A stretch of 64,000 bases of DNA from Paraperibacillus esterisolvens (GTDB taxonomy: Bacteria > Bacillota > Bacilli > Bacillales > DSM-1321), in the NCBI RefSeq assembly GCF_046237625.1, contig NZ_CP143545.1:3782001-3846000 (forward strand), read 5' to 3'. Shown one piece after another: positions 50,377 through 58,536 of this stretch; the stretch's first letter is position 1, and every line of letters begins with the position of its first letter. Made by a program: the position numbers and the translations under genes. The notes under the pieces were generated by a model, which was not told the origin of the DNA, did no database searches, and saw only the letters and a program-made list of their open reading frames with translations.

Positions 50377-52323
50377 TCACCTCCTTTCAAATCTCTTTAG
50401 GAATCGATTTACAATGATGCTGCGCATCAGGATCTTGTAGTGCGGGTTCACAGCTTGTTTAGGATCAAAGCCAGACTTGACGGCTTCCAGTGCTTCCCTG
50501 ATCACCCGGCTGTTCATATATTCTAGGACAAGCTTACTTTCAATCAGCTGACCTGCCTCTTCAACAAAGGCTGTCCATTGGGACTTCATCCGGTGTACCC
50601 AATCCACCCCCTGCACTCCGCGGAAGCGCTGATTGAGCCGGATATCGTCGGGTAAGTATCCTTCGGCAGCTCGCCTTATCAACGCCCTGTCCATGCCTTC
50701 CTTTACATATTGATCTTCAGGGAGCGACATGCAAAACCGGATGACCCTGATATCATTGGTCGGATCTCTCTTTACGAGTGCATGCCGCAGGGAGAGCTTG
50801 GAGAAAAGCGTGCTTCCGGCATTCCAAGTGAAATGATCCCTGAAATGGCGCTGCCTATTTTCATAGATACTGCTGCTCGCGTACTCACCCTGGGTATTCA
50901 GCCCATGCTCTCTGAGCTTCTCATATACGCCCATCCTTCCTGCAAAGGCCGGGTTGATAAGAGGCGGGAATTGATACCTGCTGCCATCAGGAAAGAGCTT
51001 ATCAATCAGAGGGAATCCGATCCGGGCAACCACTGACATATTGCTGAACCGGGCTCCACCTGTCCTGATGCTGTACTGCTTTAGCTCATTGACCAGCTTC
51101 ATCCACCTGAGCCGTTTAAGGAGAATGGAATAGTAGTCCAGTGCATAGCCCCAGGAAATGGAGTAATTCCCCCTATCCCCGCAAAGCAGTACACCAGCAT
51201 CCTTCTCTCTGGCTGCCTCGAACATTCCCTTCAGCCAAAACGAGTTCTCAAAGAATTTATAGGGCATTTCCATGATATCCAGGAAGCTGTCTATTTCTGT
51301 ATAAGAATCCCGGTCTTTAAAGCTATAGTATTGATCATCGATATGACCGATATAGGCAGCTGTCATTTTAATCAGCTTCGTTTCATTTGGTATCAGCCGC
51401 TTAGGTGTATAATCCACAAAGTCATCGGGCGGGGTGTAACTGAAGGTATGAAGTCTCTTGTTTTCTTTCATTAACTGTTTCACCGCAAAACCGGCCACTG
51501 AACCGGAATCCAGGCCGCCGCTCAGCTGTGCACCCACATTACGGTATGTACGTAATCTGCAGCCCACCGCCTCCTGGAAAACTTCCTGAAATGCTTCTAT
51601 ATACTCCTGATCAGACTTCAGCTTAAGCTTTTGTTTCTGTGTGATATATTCATAGGCTCTAGTGGAAAGCCGTCCTTCTTTCAAAGAGAAGCTGCAGGAG
51701 GGTGCCAGCTGGCGGATGCCCCGATAAGGCGTGAGACTGGAATCCACAGCATCCAGCATGCCGCCCGCCGCGAGATACTCGGCGAGCCATGAGTCATTCA
51801 ATTCCTTTGGGACATGGGGAAGCTCCAATAATGGCATGATCACTGAACAGAATGCAAAGGACTCTTTAGTATCGATAAAGTAAAGTGTCCGGCTTCCTGA
51901 AAAATCTCTTGCCCCGAAAAGCTTTTGTTGTTTCCCATCCCAGATTACAAACGCAAAATCCCCGATCAGATACTTCGGACATTCCTCCCCCCACTTTTCA
52001 TAGGCCAGGAGGATCAGCTGGCTGTCAGGCATCTCATGCCTCTGACTCTTATTGACTCCTAATCTGTTGAACAGCTCATCACGATTATCTATGATTGCAT
52101 CAGCGGTGATGGCCAGCTGCTTGTCAGCATGATAGAATGGCAGCACCTCACCGACCGATTCAGGAGTCACCCATTGTGACAGGCAGCCGAGAAAAATGCG
52201 GCCATCCTGCCAGGTTTTCACATCGTTAGCAGGAAACCGGCTCAAGCCTTCCATGAGGACAGCAGCATCCTCTGTTCGGATTGGATTTTGACCGCTATGT
52301 AACATCCCTGTAATTGCACTCAT
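50377..52323 (-). CDS. lasso peptide macrolactam synthetase (asparagine synthase-like, C protein)
   Basis: A 648-aa protein. N-terminal glutaminase-like domain without the catalytic Cys2 (begins MSAITGMLHSG), as in lasso cyclases that need no glutamine. ATP-pyrophosphatase domain with the PPi loop AQLSGGLDSGSVAGFA (about residues 263-278). It adenylates the ring Asp and closes the macrolactam after leader removal. First gene of the operon, behind a sigma-A promoter with a perfect SinR-like operator at +1. In most lasso clusters the precursor gene comes first; here the cyclase does. Confidence 0.93.
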   Translation of the reverse strand: MSAITGMLHSGQNPIRTEDAAVLMEGLSRFPANDVKTWQDGRIFLGCLSQWVTPESVGEVLPFYHADKQLAITADAIIDNRDELFNRLGVNKSQRHEMPDSQLILLAYEKWGEECPKYLIGDFAFVIWDGKQQKLFGARDFSGSRTLYFIDTKESFAFCSVIMPLLELPHVPKELNDSWLAEYLAAGGMLDAVDSSLTPYRGIRQLAPSCSFSLKEGRLSTRAYEYITQKQKLKLKSDQEYIEAFQEVFQEAVGCRLRTYRNVGAQLSGGLDSGSVAGFAVKQLMKENKRLHTFSYTPPDDFVDYTPKRLIPNETKLIKMTAAYIGHIDDQYYSFKDRDSYTEIDSFLDIMEMPYKFFENSFWLKGMFEAAREKDAGVLLCGDRGNYSISWGYALDYYSILLKRLRWMKLVNELKQYSIRTGGARFSNMSVVARIGFPLIDKLFPDGSRYQFPPLINPAFAGRMGVYEKLREHGLNTQGEYASSSIYENRQRHFRDHFTWNAGSTLFSKLSLRHALVKRDPTNDIRVIRFCMSLPEDQYVKEGMDRALIRRAAEGYLPDDIRLNQRFRGVQGVDWVHRMKSQWTAFVEEAGQLIESKLVLEYMNSRVIREALEAVKSGFDPKQAVNPHYKILMRSIIVNRFLKRFERR

Positions 52324-52382
52324 GGCTTTCCCCCGAACATTTCATTATATATAAACGTTTTTAGTTATATGAGACTATTTTT

Positions 52383-52427
52383 GTTCTTTATAAAGAACAA
52401 TATATCACCAGAAAAATAAAGTGTCAA
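52383..52427 (-). promoter_or_regulatory. lasso operon promoter with SinR-like operator
   Basis: Minus strand: -35 TTGACA (52427-52422), 17-nt spacer, -10 TATATT (52404-52399), then immediately GTTCTTT-AT-AAAGAAC (52398-52383) over the start point. A repressor bound here would block initiation. The same palindrome occurs at the eps, RiPP-like and Zn-ribbon/VanZ promoters. Confidence 0.83.
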
Positions 52428-52501
52428 TTCAAAATACCAACTTTTCTACTAATTTTTTCAGACAAAAAACCCCTTAGATATGACGTATTTCTACAAAAAA
52501 A

Positions 52502-52526
52502 TGCCTCGCTCTTCATGAGCGAGGCA
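52502..52526. terminator. hpf terminator
   Basis: TGCCTCGCTC / GAGCGAGGCA stem with A- and T-rich flanks, directly after the hpf stop on the minus strand. Confidence 0.85.
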
Positions 52527-52546
52527 CTTTTTTTCTATTAATATAT

Positions 52547-53113
52547 TCAACTCGGTTCAATCAGCCCATACCGGCCGTCGTTCCGCTTATACACGACATT
52601 CGTCACATTTGTCTCGGCATTCGTGAAGACGAAGAAGCTGTGGCCGAGCATGTTCATCTGCAGGATGGCTTCCTCGCTGTCCATCGGCTTCAGGTCGAAG
52701 CGCTTATTACGGACGACTTCGAGCTCATTGTCATCCTCAAGGTCCACAACCGCCGCACTCGCTTCGGCTTCGCTTTCCCTTGATACGAACATATCCTGGA
52801 TGCCGCCTTTTTCGCGGACCTTCCGATTGACCTTCGTTTTATGCTTGCGGATCTGCCGCTCTAATTTATCAGTAATCAGGTCGATGGCTGCATACATGTC
52901 GCCGTTTGATTCCTCAGCACGGAGGACCAGGTCGGACATCGGGATGGTCACCTCAACCTTGGTGGATTTATCGTTATACACCTTTAAATTAACATGCACA
53001 TTTGCATTTGGAGTGTCATTAAAATACCTCTCTAACTTGCCAATCTTCTTCTCCACATAATCCCGCAAAGCTTGAGTTACTTCAATGTTTTCACCACGAA
53101 CATTATAATTCAT
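52547..53113 (-). CDS. hpf: ribosome hibernation promoting factor, long form
   Basis: A 188-aa protein, typical long HPF (B. subtilis YvyD). Residues 1-97 are the S30AE/HPF domain that binds the 30S decoding centre (NYNVRGENIEVTQALRDYVEKKIGKLERYF). Residues 130-188 are the C-terminal dimerisation domain (VVRNKRFDLKPMDSEEAILQMNMLGHSFFVFTNAETNVTNVVYKRNDGRYGLI). It links two 70S into 100S ribosomes in stationary phase or stress. Marks the right end of the accessory block. A sigma-B-like promoter lies upstream. Confidence 0.95.
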   Translation of the reverse strand: MNYNVRGENIEVTQALRDYVEKKIGKLERYFNDTPNANVHVNLKVYNDKSTKVEVTIPMSDLVLRAEESNGDMYAAIDLITDKLERQIRKHKTKVNRKVREKGGIQDMFVSRESEAEASAAVVDLEDDNELEVVRNKRFDLKPMDSEEAILQMNMLGHSFFVFTNAETNVTNVVYKRNDGRYGLIEPS

Positions 53114-53155
53114 AGATGAATCCTCCTTTATTAAGGTATACCTATAAATTCTACG

Positions 53156-53181
53156 ATACCCTTTACAAATCCTTCATAAAC
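53156..53181 (-). promoter_or_regulatory. sigma-B-like promoter of hpf
   Basis: Minus strand GTTTAT (53181-53176), 14-nt spacer, GGGTAT (53161-53156), matching GTTTAA-N12-15-GGGTAT. The B. subtilis homologue is sigma-B dependent. Confidence 0.75.
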
Positions 53182-53330
53182 TAATAAAAAATTTGTCGAA
53201 ATATATAAGTTTTTTTGCTGTTACCGGTTTAAAAGGGATTATCTAAGTATAAGCCGTGTGAAAATAAAAAATGCCGGACCGATGGATTATTTTTCGTGTT
53301 TGTCATTTTTCCTTTTCGCTTACAAACATA

Positions 53331-53362
53331 ATAAAAGGCCCTCCCGATCTCGGGGGGGCCTT
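53331..53362. terminator. terminator downstream of the surface-protein remnant
   Basis: AAAGGCCCTCCCGA...GGGGGGGCCTTC, GC-rich stem between 53331 and 53362, with T-run on the minus-strand 3' side. Confidence 0.7.
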
Positions 53363-53369
53363 CGGTTTT

Positions 53370-53819
53370 TTACTTTTGGACCTTCACAGTGGTACTTCCA
53401 ATCACTAAATACCCGTTTACTTCACTCCGAAGCTCCACTCTTACTTCTGAAGCGTTCCAGTCGAAATCTGATCGTTCAAATTTGAACTGGCCGTTTTTCG
53501 CCTGGTTGTAGTATCCGTTATTGCTGTTAAGAGCTTTTACTCCGTTAAGTGAAGTACGGTCTAAATTCATTTGACCGTTCACTCCGGCAGGAAGCTCTGC
53601 CCTCACGGTAAATATTCCTTTGTTGCCTTTGATTACTTTTGGCGTTACTTCTATTTCTGCCCCGATATAAACAGACAGCGTGTATTTTTTCACAGCAGCA
53701 TTTCCTGCTTCATCTGAAGCTGAAATGGTTATTTCATACCTGCCCGGCTTATTAAAGGAAATCTCCTCTCCTTTTTGAAGGCTGCGGACAGTAGCTGCTC
53801 CAGGCTCAAGAATGGTCAA
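53370..53819 (-). pseudogene. 5'-truncated surface/cell-wall protein remnant
   Basis: A 149-codon open stretch, closed upstream by TAA and with only a TTG as possible start. The sequence looks like the C-terminal part of an extracellular beta-sandwich protein: FNKPGRYEITISASDEAGNAAVKKYTLSVYIG (an Ig/cadherin-like repeat end) and a second beta-rich domain ending VNGYLVIGSTTVKVQK. No signal peptide or anchor is present, so the N-terminal part is lost. It lies between hpf and fliT, where B. subtilis has no gene, and could be a leftover of a larger inserted protein. Confidence 0.6.
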
Positions 53820-53926
53820 TTTCTGTTCTTTAACCCCTGGAAATTGCCGTTAGATCTAAATAAATATGTTATGACTTTTCAGTACTTGTTCACAAAATAA
53901 ATACAGCCCGCAGTTGGGGCTGCTAA

Positions 53927-54274
53927 TTATTTCCGTTTATCATAGAAATAGCCATCGGTAGCTAATGCTTGATATGGATTGATATACTTCTGGCTGCCGG
54001 ACTTTTTCTGCTGAAGTTTTTTAATGTCCCGCTGTATTTCTCTTTTGATTTCAGCCAGTTTGTCATTTACCTGCTTTTCAAGACCGATTAGCAGCAGGCC
54101 TGTCGTTTTTTCTTCATCTGAAAAAGGCGCTGTGGCTGCTGCAAGAAGCGACTGGCGCTCCTCCAGGATCCTTTCAATTTCAGAAACCTGCTCTTCCCGT
54201 TTTTCTTCTGTGGATGACTGCATGATATCTATAAGCTTAAGCGAAAGATTGCGATATGGCAGCAGGCGGTTCAT
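53927..54274 (-). CDS. fliT: flagellar chaperone FliT-like protein
   Basis: A 115-aa helical protein in the fliT position after fliS, with start overlapping the fliS stop. Three long charged helices (LSLKLIDIMQSSTEEKREEQVSEIERILEERQSLLAA; LLLIGLEKQVNDKLAEIKREIQRDIKKLQ) and a KSGSQKYINPY tail. FliT binds FliD and controls its export; sequence conservation in this family is low, so the call leans on position. Confidence 0.75.
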   Translation of the reverse strand: MNRLLPYRNLSLKLIDIMQSSTEEKREEQVSEIERILEERQSLLAAATAPFSDEEKTTGLLLIGLEKQVNDKLAEIKREIQRDIKKLQQKKSGSQKYINPYQALATDGYFYDKRK

Positions 54275-54675
54275 TAAATGGCCCCACCCTGTCCATATTG
54301 CTTCTGACGGTTTGCCTGGATGACCTGCTTCCAGGTATCACGAAATTCACCAACTAGACCTTCTACCTCATCAAGGATGCTAATGTCATTCTTGATATTC
54401 GCTTCCATGAGACGGCGGTTCATATAGTCATATAGAGCCATCATATTATGAGAAATTTCCAGGTTCATATTCAAAGTGACCATTAATTCCTGAATGATTT
54501 TCTGCGCCTTCTGAAGATTTGTATTCTTCTCTTGTATTTGTTTCCTTTCTATAGCAGCTTTTGCCTGGTGGATAAACTTAATGCAACCGTTATATAACAT
54601 TAATGTAAGTTCGCCCGGTGAAGCAGTATTGACGCTGTTATTCTGATATGCCTGGTAAGGATTTTGCAATGCCAT
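54274..54675 (-). CDS. fliS: flagellin export chaperone FliS
   Basis: A 133-aa protein with the FliS signature NPYQAYQNNSVNTASPGELTLMLYNGCIKFIHQAKAAIE at the start, then a four-helix bundle (NLQKAQKIIQELMVTLNMNLEISHNMMALYDYMNRRLMEANI). It binds the C-terminus of flagellin and prevents premature polymerisation. Operon fliD-fliS-fliT as in Bacillus. Confidence 0.95.
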   Translation of the reverse strand: MALQNPYQAYQNNSVNTASPGELTLMLYNGCIKFIHQAKAAIERKQIQEKNTNLQKAQKIIQELMVTLNMNLEISHNMMALYDYMNRRLMEANIKNDISILDEVEGLVGEFRDTWKQVIQANRQKQYGQGGAI

Positions 54676-54693
54676 CTGTTTCTTCCTCTCTTA

Positions 54694-56217
54694 TTAGCCC
54701 CCGCTGAACTGCTGCATTATGTAAGCAGACTGCGAATTGGCTTTTGAAATTGCTTTTTCCATGGCTGTAAACTGACGGTAGTAGCGGTCTTCGACCTGTA
54801 TAAGGCGGTCTTCGAACCGGTTGATAGAATTATTCATATTGTCCAGCAACCGCCCAATCGTGAAAGATTGGTTTGTCATTGTCGTCTTCCCTGCTTTTTT
54901 CTCAATATTAAGCATGGTCTTCTTAATAGAATCACGCATCCTTTGAGCAAGCCCCTGGTCCGCTGTTGAGTTTGTAGTGCTTTCTTTTTGAAAAAGCTCA
55001 TAGATGGCATTCGGATCCTTGGCAATGGCTTCCCTCAGCTTGGTTTCATCGATTGTCAGTTTCCCTTTATCCAGGTAATTGCTAGTTGTAGTAATGCCAA
55101 TTTGAGAAAGCTGACTGAAACCAGTGGTACCACTAACTGGAGTATATAAAGCAGTACGCAGTTGGTTCAAGCCGCTGGACAGGACGCTGTCATTTCTTAA
55201 TGTCCCGCTCTTGGCCTTTTCCTCCCATTGCTCAATTTCCTTCTCTTCCATTTCAGCTTTTTGTTCTTTCGTCAAAGGCTGGAAGCTGCGGTAGCGTGTT
55301 TCAGAAACCTCACCGCTGATTTTGGCGATGGTTTCGTTGTATTTAGTTACGAATTTTGTAATGGTATCCAGCACCGCATCAACATCAGAGCTGGAGGAAT
55401 AAGTAATGGATGTTGTAGTTGGAGCTTTTAATGAGTACTCTACCCCATTAACTTGAAATGTGTTGCTCGGTCTTTCAGTATTAAGACCATTCAGTTCAAA
55501 TTTAGCATTCACTCCTAAGGAGCCTGTTTTGTTTGGTATCGAATTAGCAGCAAGTACATTATTTGCTTCAAGTGCAAGGTTAGAAGTCAAAAAGCCTCCG
55601 GTTAGAACTATTTCTGGGTCTGTATCTGTCCCTGCATTCCCAGAGTTTTTAGCAGTAACGGACAGCTTCTGACTGACTGAATCAAAGAACATCGTTACAC
55701 CAGATTCCTTGTTCACCTTATCAATCACAGACTGCAGCGTTTCTTTAGTAGGGTCAAATTTTATCTCTATAGCGTTAGCCGGCATTCTTCCTTCTTTATC
55801 AATAGCATTTATGGTGATTGTCTGTTCCCCAGAGATACCATAATTACTAAGAGTTGTCTTAGGATCCATTGTGATCTTTGACTTACTGAACATTGTGGCA
55901 GAAGAAGCTAACTGTGTTACTTTAATCGACCCGCTGAAATCTGTAGTAGAATTAATGTTTTTAATGCCTACTGCATTGGGGTCCGATATTGAAACAGTTT
56001 TCTTTAAATAGTTTCCCTGCTTGCCAATCCCGTCAAAAATGCTCTGATCCAATTCGAACAAAGCCTTGCTTATTGATCGGAAATCGTCACGCTGCCATTC
56101 TGTAAACTGTTTCTTTTGGTTCAGTTTGTCGAGCGGAACCCGCTCCGCCTTCATTAAGTCCTTTATCATCTGGTCCGTGTCCATACCACTGGCGAGACCA
56201 CTGATTCTCGTTGTCAT
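54694..56217 (-). CDS. fliD: flagellar hook-associated protein 2 (filament cap) FliD
   Basis: A 507-aa protein. N-terminal D0 helix (TTRISGLASGMDTDQMIKDLMKAERVPLDKLNQKKQFTEWQRDDFRSISKALFEL) and C-terminal coiled-coil region (NMNNSINRFEDRLIQVEDRYYRQFTAMEKAISKANSQSAYIMQQF) typical of FliD, with variable middle domains. Caps the filament and folds incoming flagellin. Between flaG and fliS, no unusual features. Confidence 0.94.
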   Translation of the reverse strand: MTTRISGLASGMDTDQMIKDLMKAERVPLDKLNQKKQFTEWQRDDFRSISKALFELDQSIFDGIGKQGNYLKKTVSISDPNAVGIKNINSTTDFSGSIKVTQLASSATMFSKSKITMDPKTTLSNYGISGEQTITINAIDKEGRMPANAIEIKFDPTKETLQSVIDKVNKESGVTMFFDSVSQKLSVTAKNSGNAGTDTDPEIVLTGGFLTSNLALEANNVLAANSIPNKTGSLGVNAKFELNGLNTERPSNTFQVNGVEYSLKAPTTTSITYSSSSDVDAVLDTITKFVTKYNETIAKISGEVSETRYRSFQPLTKEQKAEMEEKEIEQWEEKAKSGTLRNDSVLSSGLNQLRTALYTPVSGTTGFSQLSQIGITTTSNYLDKGKLTIDETKLREAIAKDPNAIYELFQKESTTNSTADQGLAQRMRDSIKKTMLNIEKKAGKTTMTNQSFTIGRLLDNMNNSINRFEDRLIQVEDRYYRQFTAMEKAISKANSQSAYIMQQFSGG

Positions 56218-56232
56218 CCTGGCTCACCTCTA

Positions 56233-56592
56233 TTAAATCTTTTTATCGATCATAATTCCCAAGAAATCAGTCATTTGGGCGTAAAAATCCAACAGCTTCT
56301 TGGGTGGAATTTCTTTTATAAGTTCATTTGTATCACTGTCTACAATAGTCACATAGTATTCGTGGAGTTTCTCGTGAAATTCAAACTTCAAAGCTGTATG
56401 GGTGGGGTTTAAGAATTTATTAAATGTCTCCACTATGTCATTAACTTTTTCTTTTGTAATTTCTGGACGGTCTCTGTAACCTTCTTCTGTTTTTATGCTT
56501 TCATGTTCGCTCGTGATTGCACCTTTAGTCTGTATATTCTCTGTTTTTATTCTGGTTGCAGCAGGTGATAGATTCAAAGTTATGCGTTCCAT
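56233..56592 (-). CDS. flaG: FlaG family protein (YvyC)
   Basis: A 119-aa protein. ATG 56592 follows GGAGG; a TTG one codon earlier is less likely. The FlaG domain occupies the C-terminal 70 residues: NKFLNPTHTALKFEFHEKLHEYYVTIVDSDTNELIKEIPPKKLLDFYAQMTDFLGIMIDKKI. FlaG limits filament length or aids assembly in other bacteria. First gene of the flaG-fliDST set, 230 bp from the flagellinolysin remnant. Confidence 0.9.
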   Translation of the reverse strand: MERITLNLSPAATRIKTENIQTKGAITSEHESIKTEEGYRDRPEITKEKVNDIVETFNKFLNPTHTALKFEFHEKLHEYYVTIVDSDTNELIKEIPPKKLLDFYAQMTDFLGIMIDKKI

Positions 56593-56762
56593 CAAAATAA
56601 TCCTCCGCTATGCGCATTAATCTTACTTTTATTATCGGAAAGAAATTTTATTTATTTAATTTTTTATTTATAAATAGATTATTATTCCAGAACAACTTGG
56701 TTTTAGGGTCATGGGACTCTATAAATAAAAATCGTTTAAATTAAAATCTACAGAGAGCCTTA

Positions 56763-56802
56763 AAAATACAGACCCTAGGAATATCCTAGAGTCTATATTT
56801 TT
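56763..56802 (-). terminator. terminator of the flagellinolysin locus
   Basis: AAAATACAGACCCTAGGA...TCCTAGAGTCTATATTTTT, imperfect stem with T-run, 20 bp past the flagellin C-terminus. Confidence 0.8.
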
Positions 56803-56821
56803 ACTCTATATACATTCATAA

Positions 56822-58437
56822 TCAACGCAGCAATTGAAGTACACCCTGTGACTGTTGGTTAGCCTGCGCAAGCATTGCTTGAGCAGCCTGCGACAGAATT
56901 GAATTTTTTGTTTGGTTCATCATTTCTTTTGCCATGTCGACATCCCGGATTCGAGATTCGGCTAGAGTAAGATTTTCATCAGCGATAGCTGAAACTGATA
57001 TTGCTTTTTCCAATCGATTCTGAGAAGCTCCTAAGCGCGAACGCTCTGATGATACATAGGCGATTGCTCCATCAAATATAGAGATGTTATCATCTGTTTT
57101 ACTTAAGATGCTAACATTATCAATACCTAACGACTGACTGGTTACATTTACAAATTCGATGTTCATTGAAGGTCCAATTCTTACGGAAGCAGAAGCGGTG
57201 CTTATGGCTGGCCATCTTTCTATAAAAGCGGTTAAAGGATTTAGTAAGTTAGGATTGAGGGTATCCGGTACAGTTGTGTTATCATCTCCACCGCCAATTG
57301 CCCCTGTGTCTGCATCAAATAAATTAATATTTGAATTGGCTAGTGTGGCATTCGTTTTAAAATCAGTTAGGAAAGAGGCCTCACCTCCAATGGCACCTAA
57401 AAGGTCATTTAAAGCCTGGTCGAAAGTTTTTTCAGATCCACCCACTTTAATTTCATCAAATAAAGATTTAATTCCGCCTGGAAGCTTAGAATCTAGATAT
57501 TTTACTGCTGCATAAGCTGCGGAATAATCCTCACTGGTACTATCCCATGAATCAATTTGGTTTTTCAAAGCAGCAAAATCAGCTCCGTTATTGGAATCTA
57601 TCTTTAAACGTTCGTCTGCACCAGCTATGAACTCCGCAGAACCTTCTATGAACATGTTGGGAGGTCACGCATATTAGTCGTCCTTCCCATAATGGCGTGT
57701 GTCATTTCATGCGCTATGATCCTATCATTTGAAATCCAAGATCCTCCGCCGTTAGGCATAGACACGGGTGTGAAGTCGCTCATATCCAATACTAGTTTTT
57801 GGTTGATGTCTCTTCCATCAGTACCTGTCGTGTAATAAGAACCCTGCACCCATGCAACTCGGCCATCACCAGAGTTTTGAATGAATTGAATGTCAAGCGG
57901 TGCATCATCTATCCCCGCTTGTAAGCCGTAGTAGGTGGCTACTGGGTTTCATTATTTTTCAGCCAATATTTCTGCAACGCTTCGACAGCCTTCTGTTGTT
58001 CCTGGCTATCGGCTGAAGATGTAACATTTAAAATTTTTTTCGTATTAAACTCAGTATTAATGGCAATCCGGTCCACTTCTTTAACTATTTCGTCTACTTC
58101 AATCTGAATCGCTTTACGGTCATCGTCTGTCAGGGTGTCATTTTTCGCTTGCACGGATATCTCCCTGCCCCTTTGCAGCAAAGCATGAATTTCCTCCATT
58201 CCTCCCTCCGCTGTCTGCAGCATAGATATACTATCCTGAATGTTTCGCTATTCCTGCTCTACCCCCCCTGATTTGGGAACGCATTTTTTTAGAAATGGCT
58301 AGGCCTGCTGCATCATCACCCGCACGATTAATTCGTAATCCCGATGTTAATTTTTCCATAGACTTACTCATATTGATATTGATTGACGATAGATGGCGCT
58401 GGGTGTTTAAAGCCGTTATATTATGGTTAATCTTCAC
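56822..58437 (-). pseudogene. decayed flagellinolysin (flagellin with HExxH metallopeptidase domain)
   Basis: Four consecutive pieces in three frames. (1) GTG 58437: flagellin D0/D1 N-terminus, lost at a 7-G run near 58267 and followed by an in-frame TAG. (2) 58223-57939: rest of the D1 helix (LQTAEGGMEEIHALLQRGREISVQAKND). (3) From about 57950: YYGLQAGIDD...NDRIIAHEMTHAIMGRTTNM with zinc motif HEMTH. (4) After a missing base at TG[G]TTC (57656): FIEGSAEFI with the third-ligand Glu, then an intact flagellin C-terminus (ESRIRDVDMAKEMMNQTKNSILSQAAQAMLAQAN). The order and motifs match proteolytic flagellins. Three frameshifts plus a stop indicate true decay. Confidence 0.88.
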
Positions 58438-58493
58438 AAATTAGCCTCTTCTCTGTTAACAGATTGTCTTACTCAAAATCTATACAAAAAAAA

Positions 58494-58516
58494 GACCTTA
58501 GGAATTTCCTAAGGTC
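58494..58516 (-). terminator. terminator of hag copy 1
   Basis: GACCTTAGGAA / TTCCTAAGGTC, 11-bp stem, with an A-run on the plus strand (T-run on minus). Confidence 0.88.
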
Positions 58517-58536
58517 CTCCTTTGAAGCGGATAAAA

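Noticed and set aside
53258..53485. 75-codon plus-strand ORF over the hpf upstream region
   Set aside because: It runs through a GC-rich terminator and the antisense of the surface-protein remnant; no SD.
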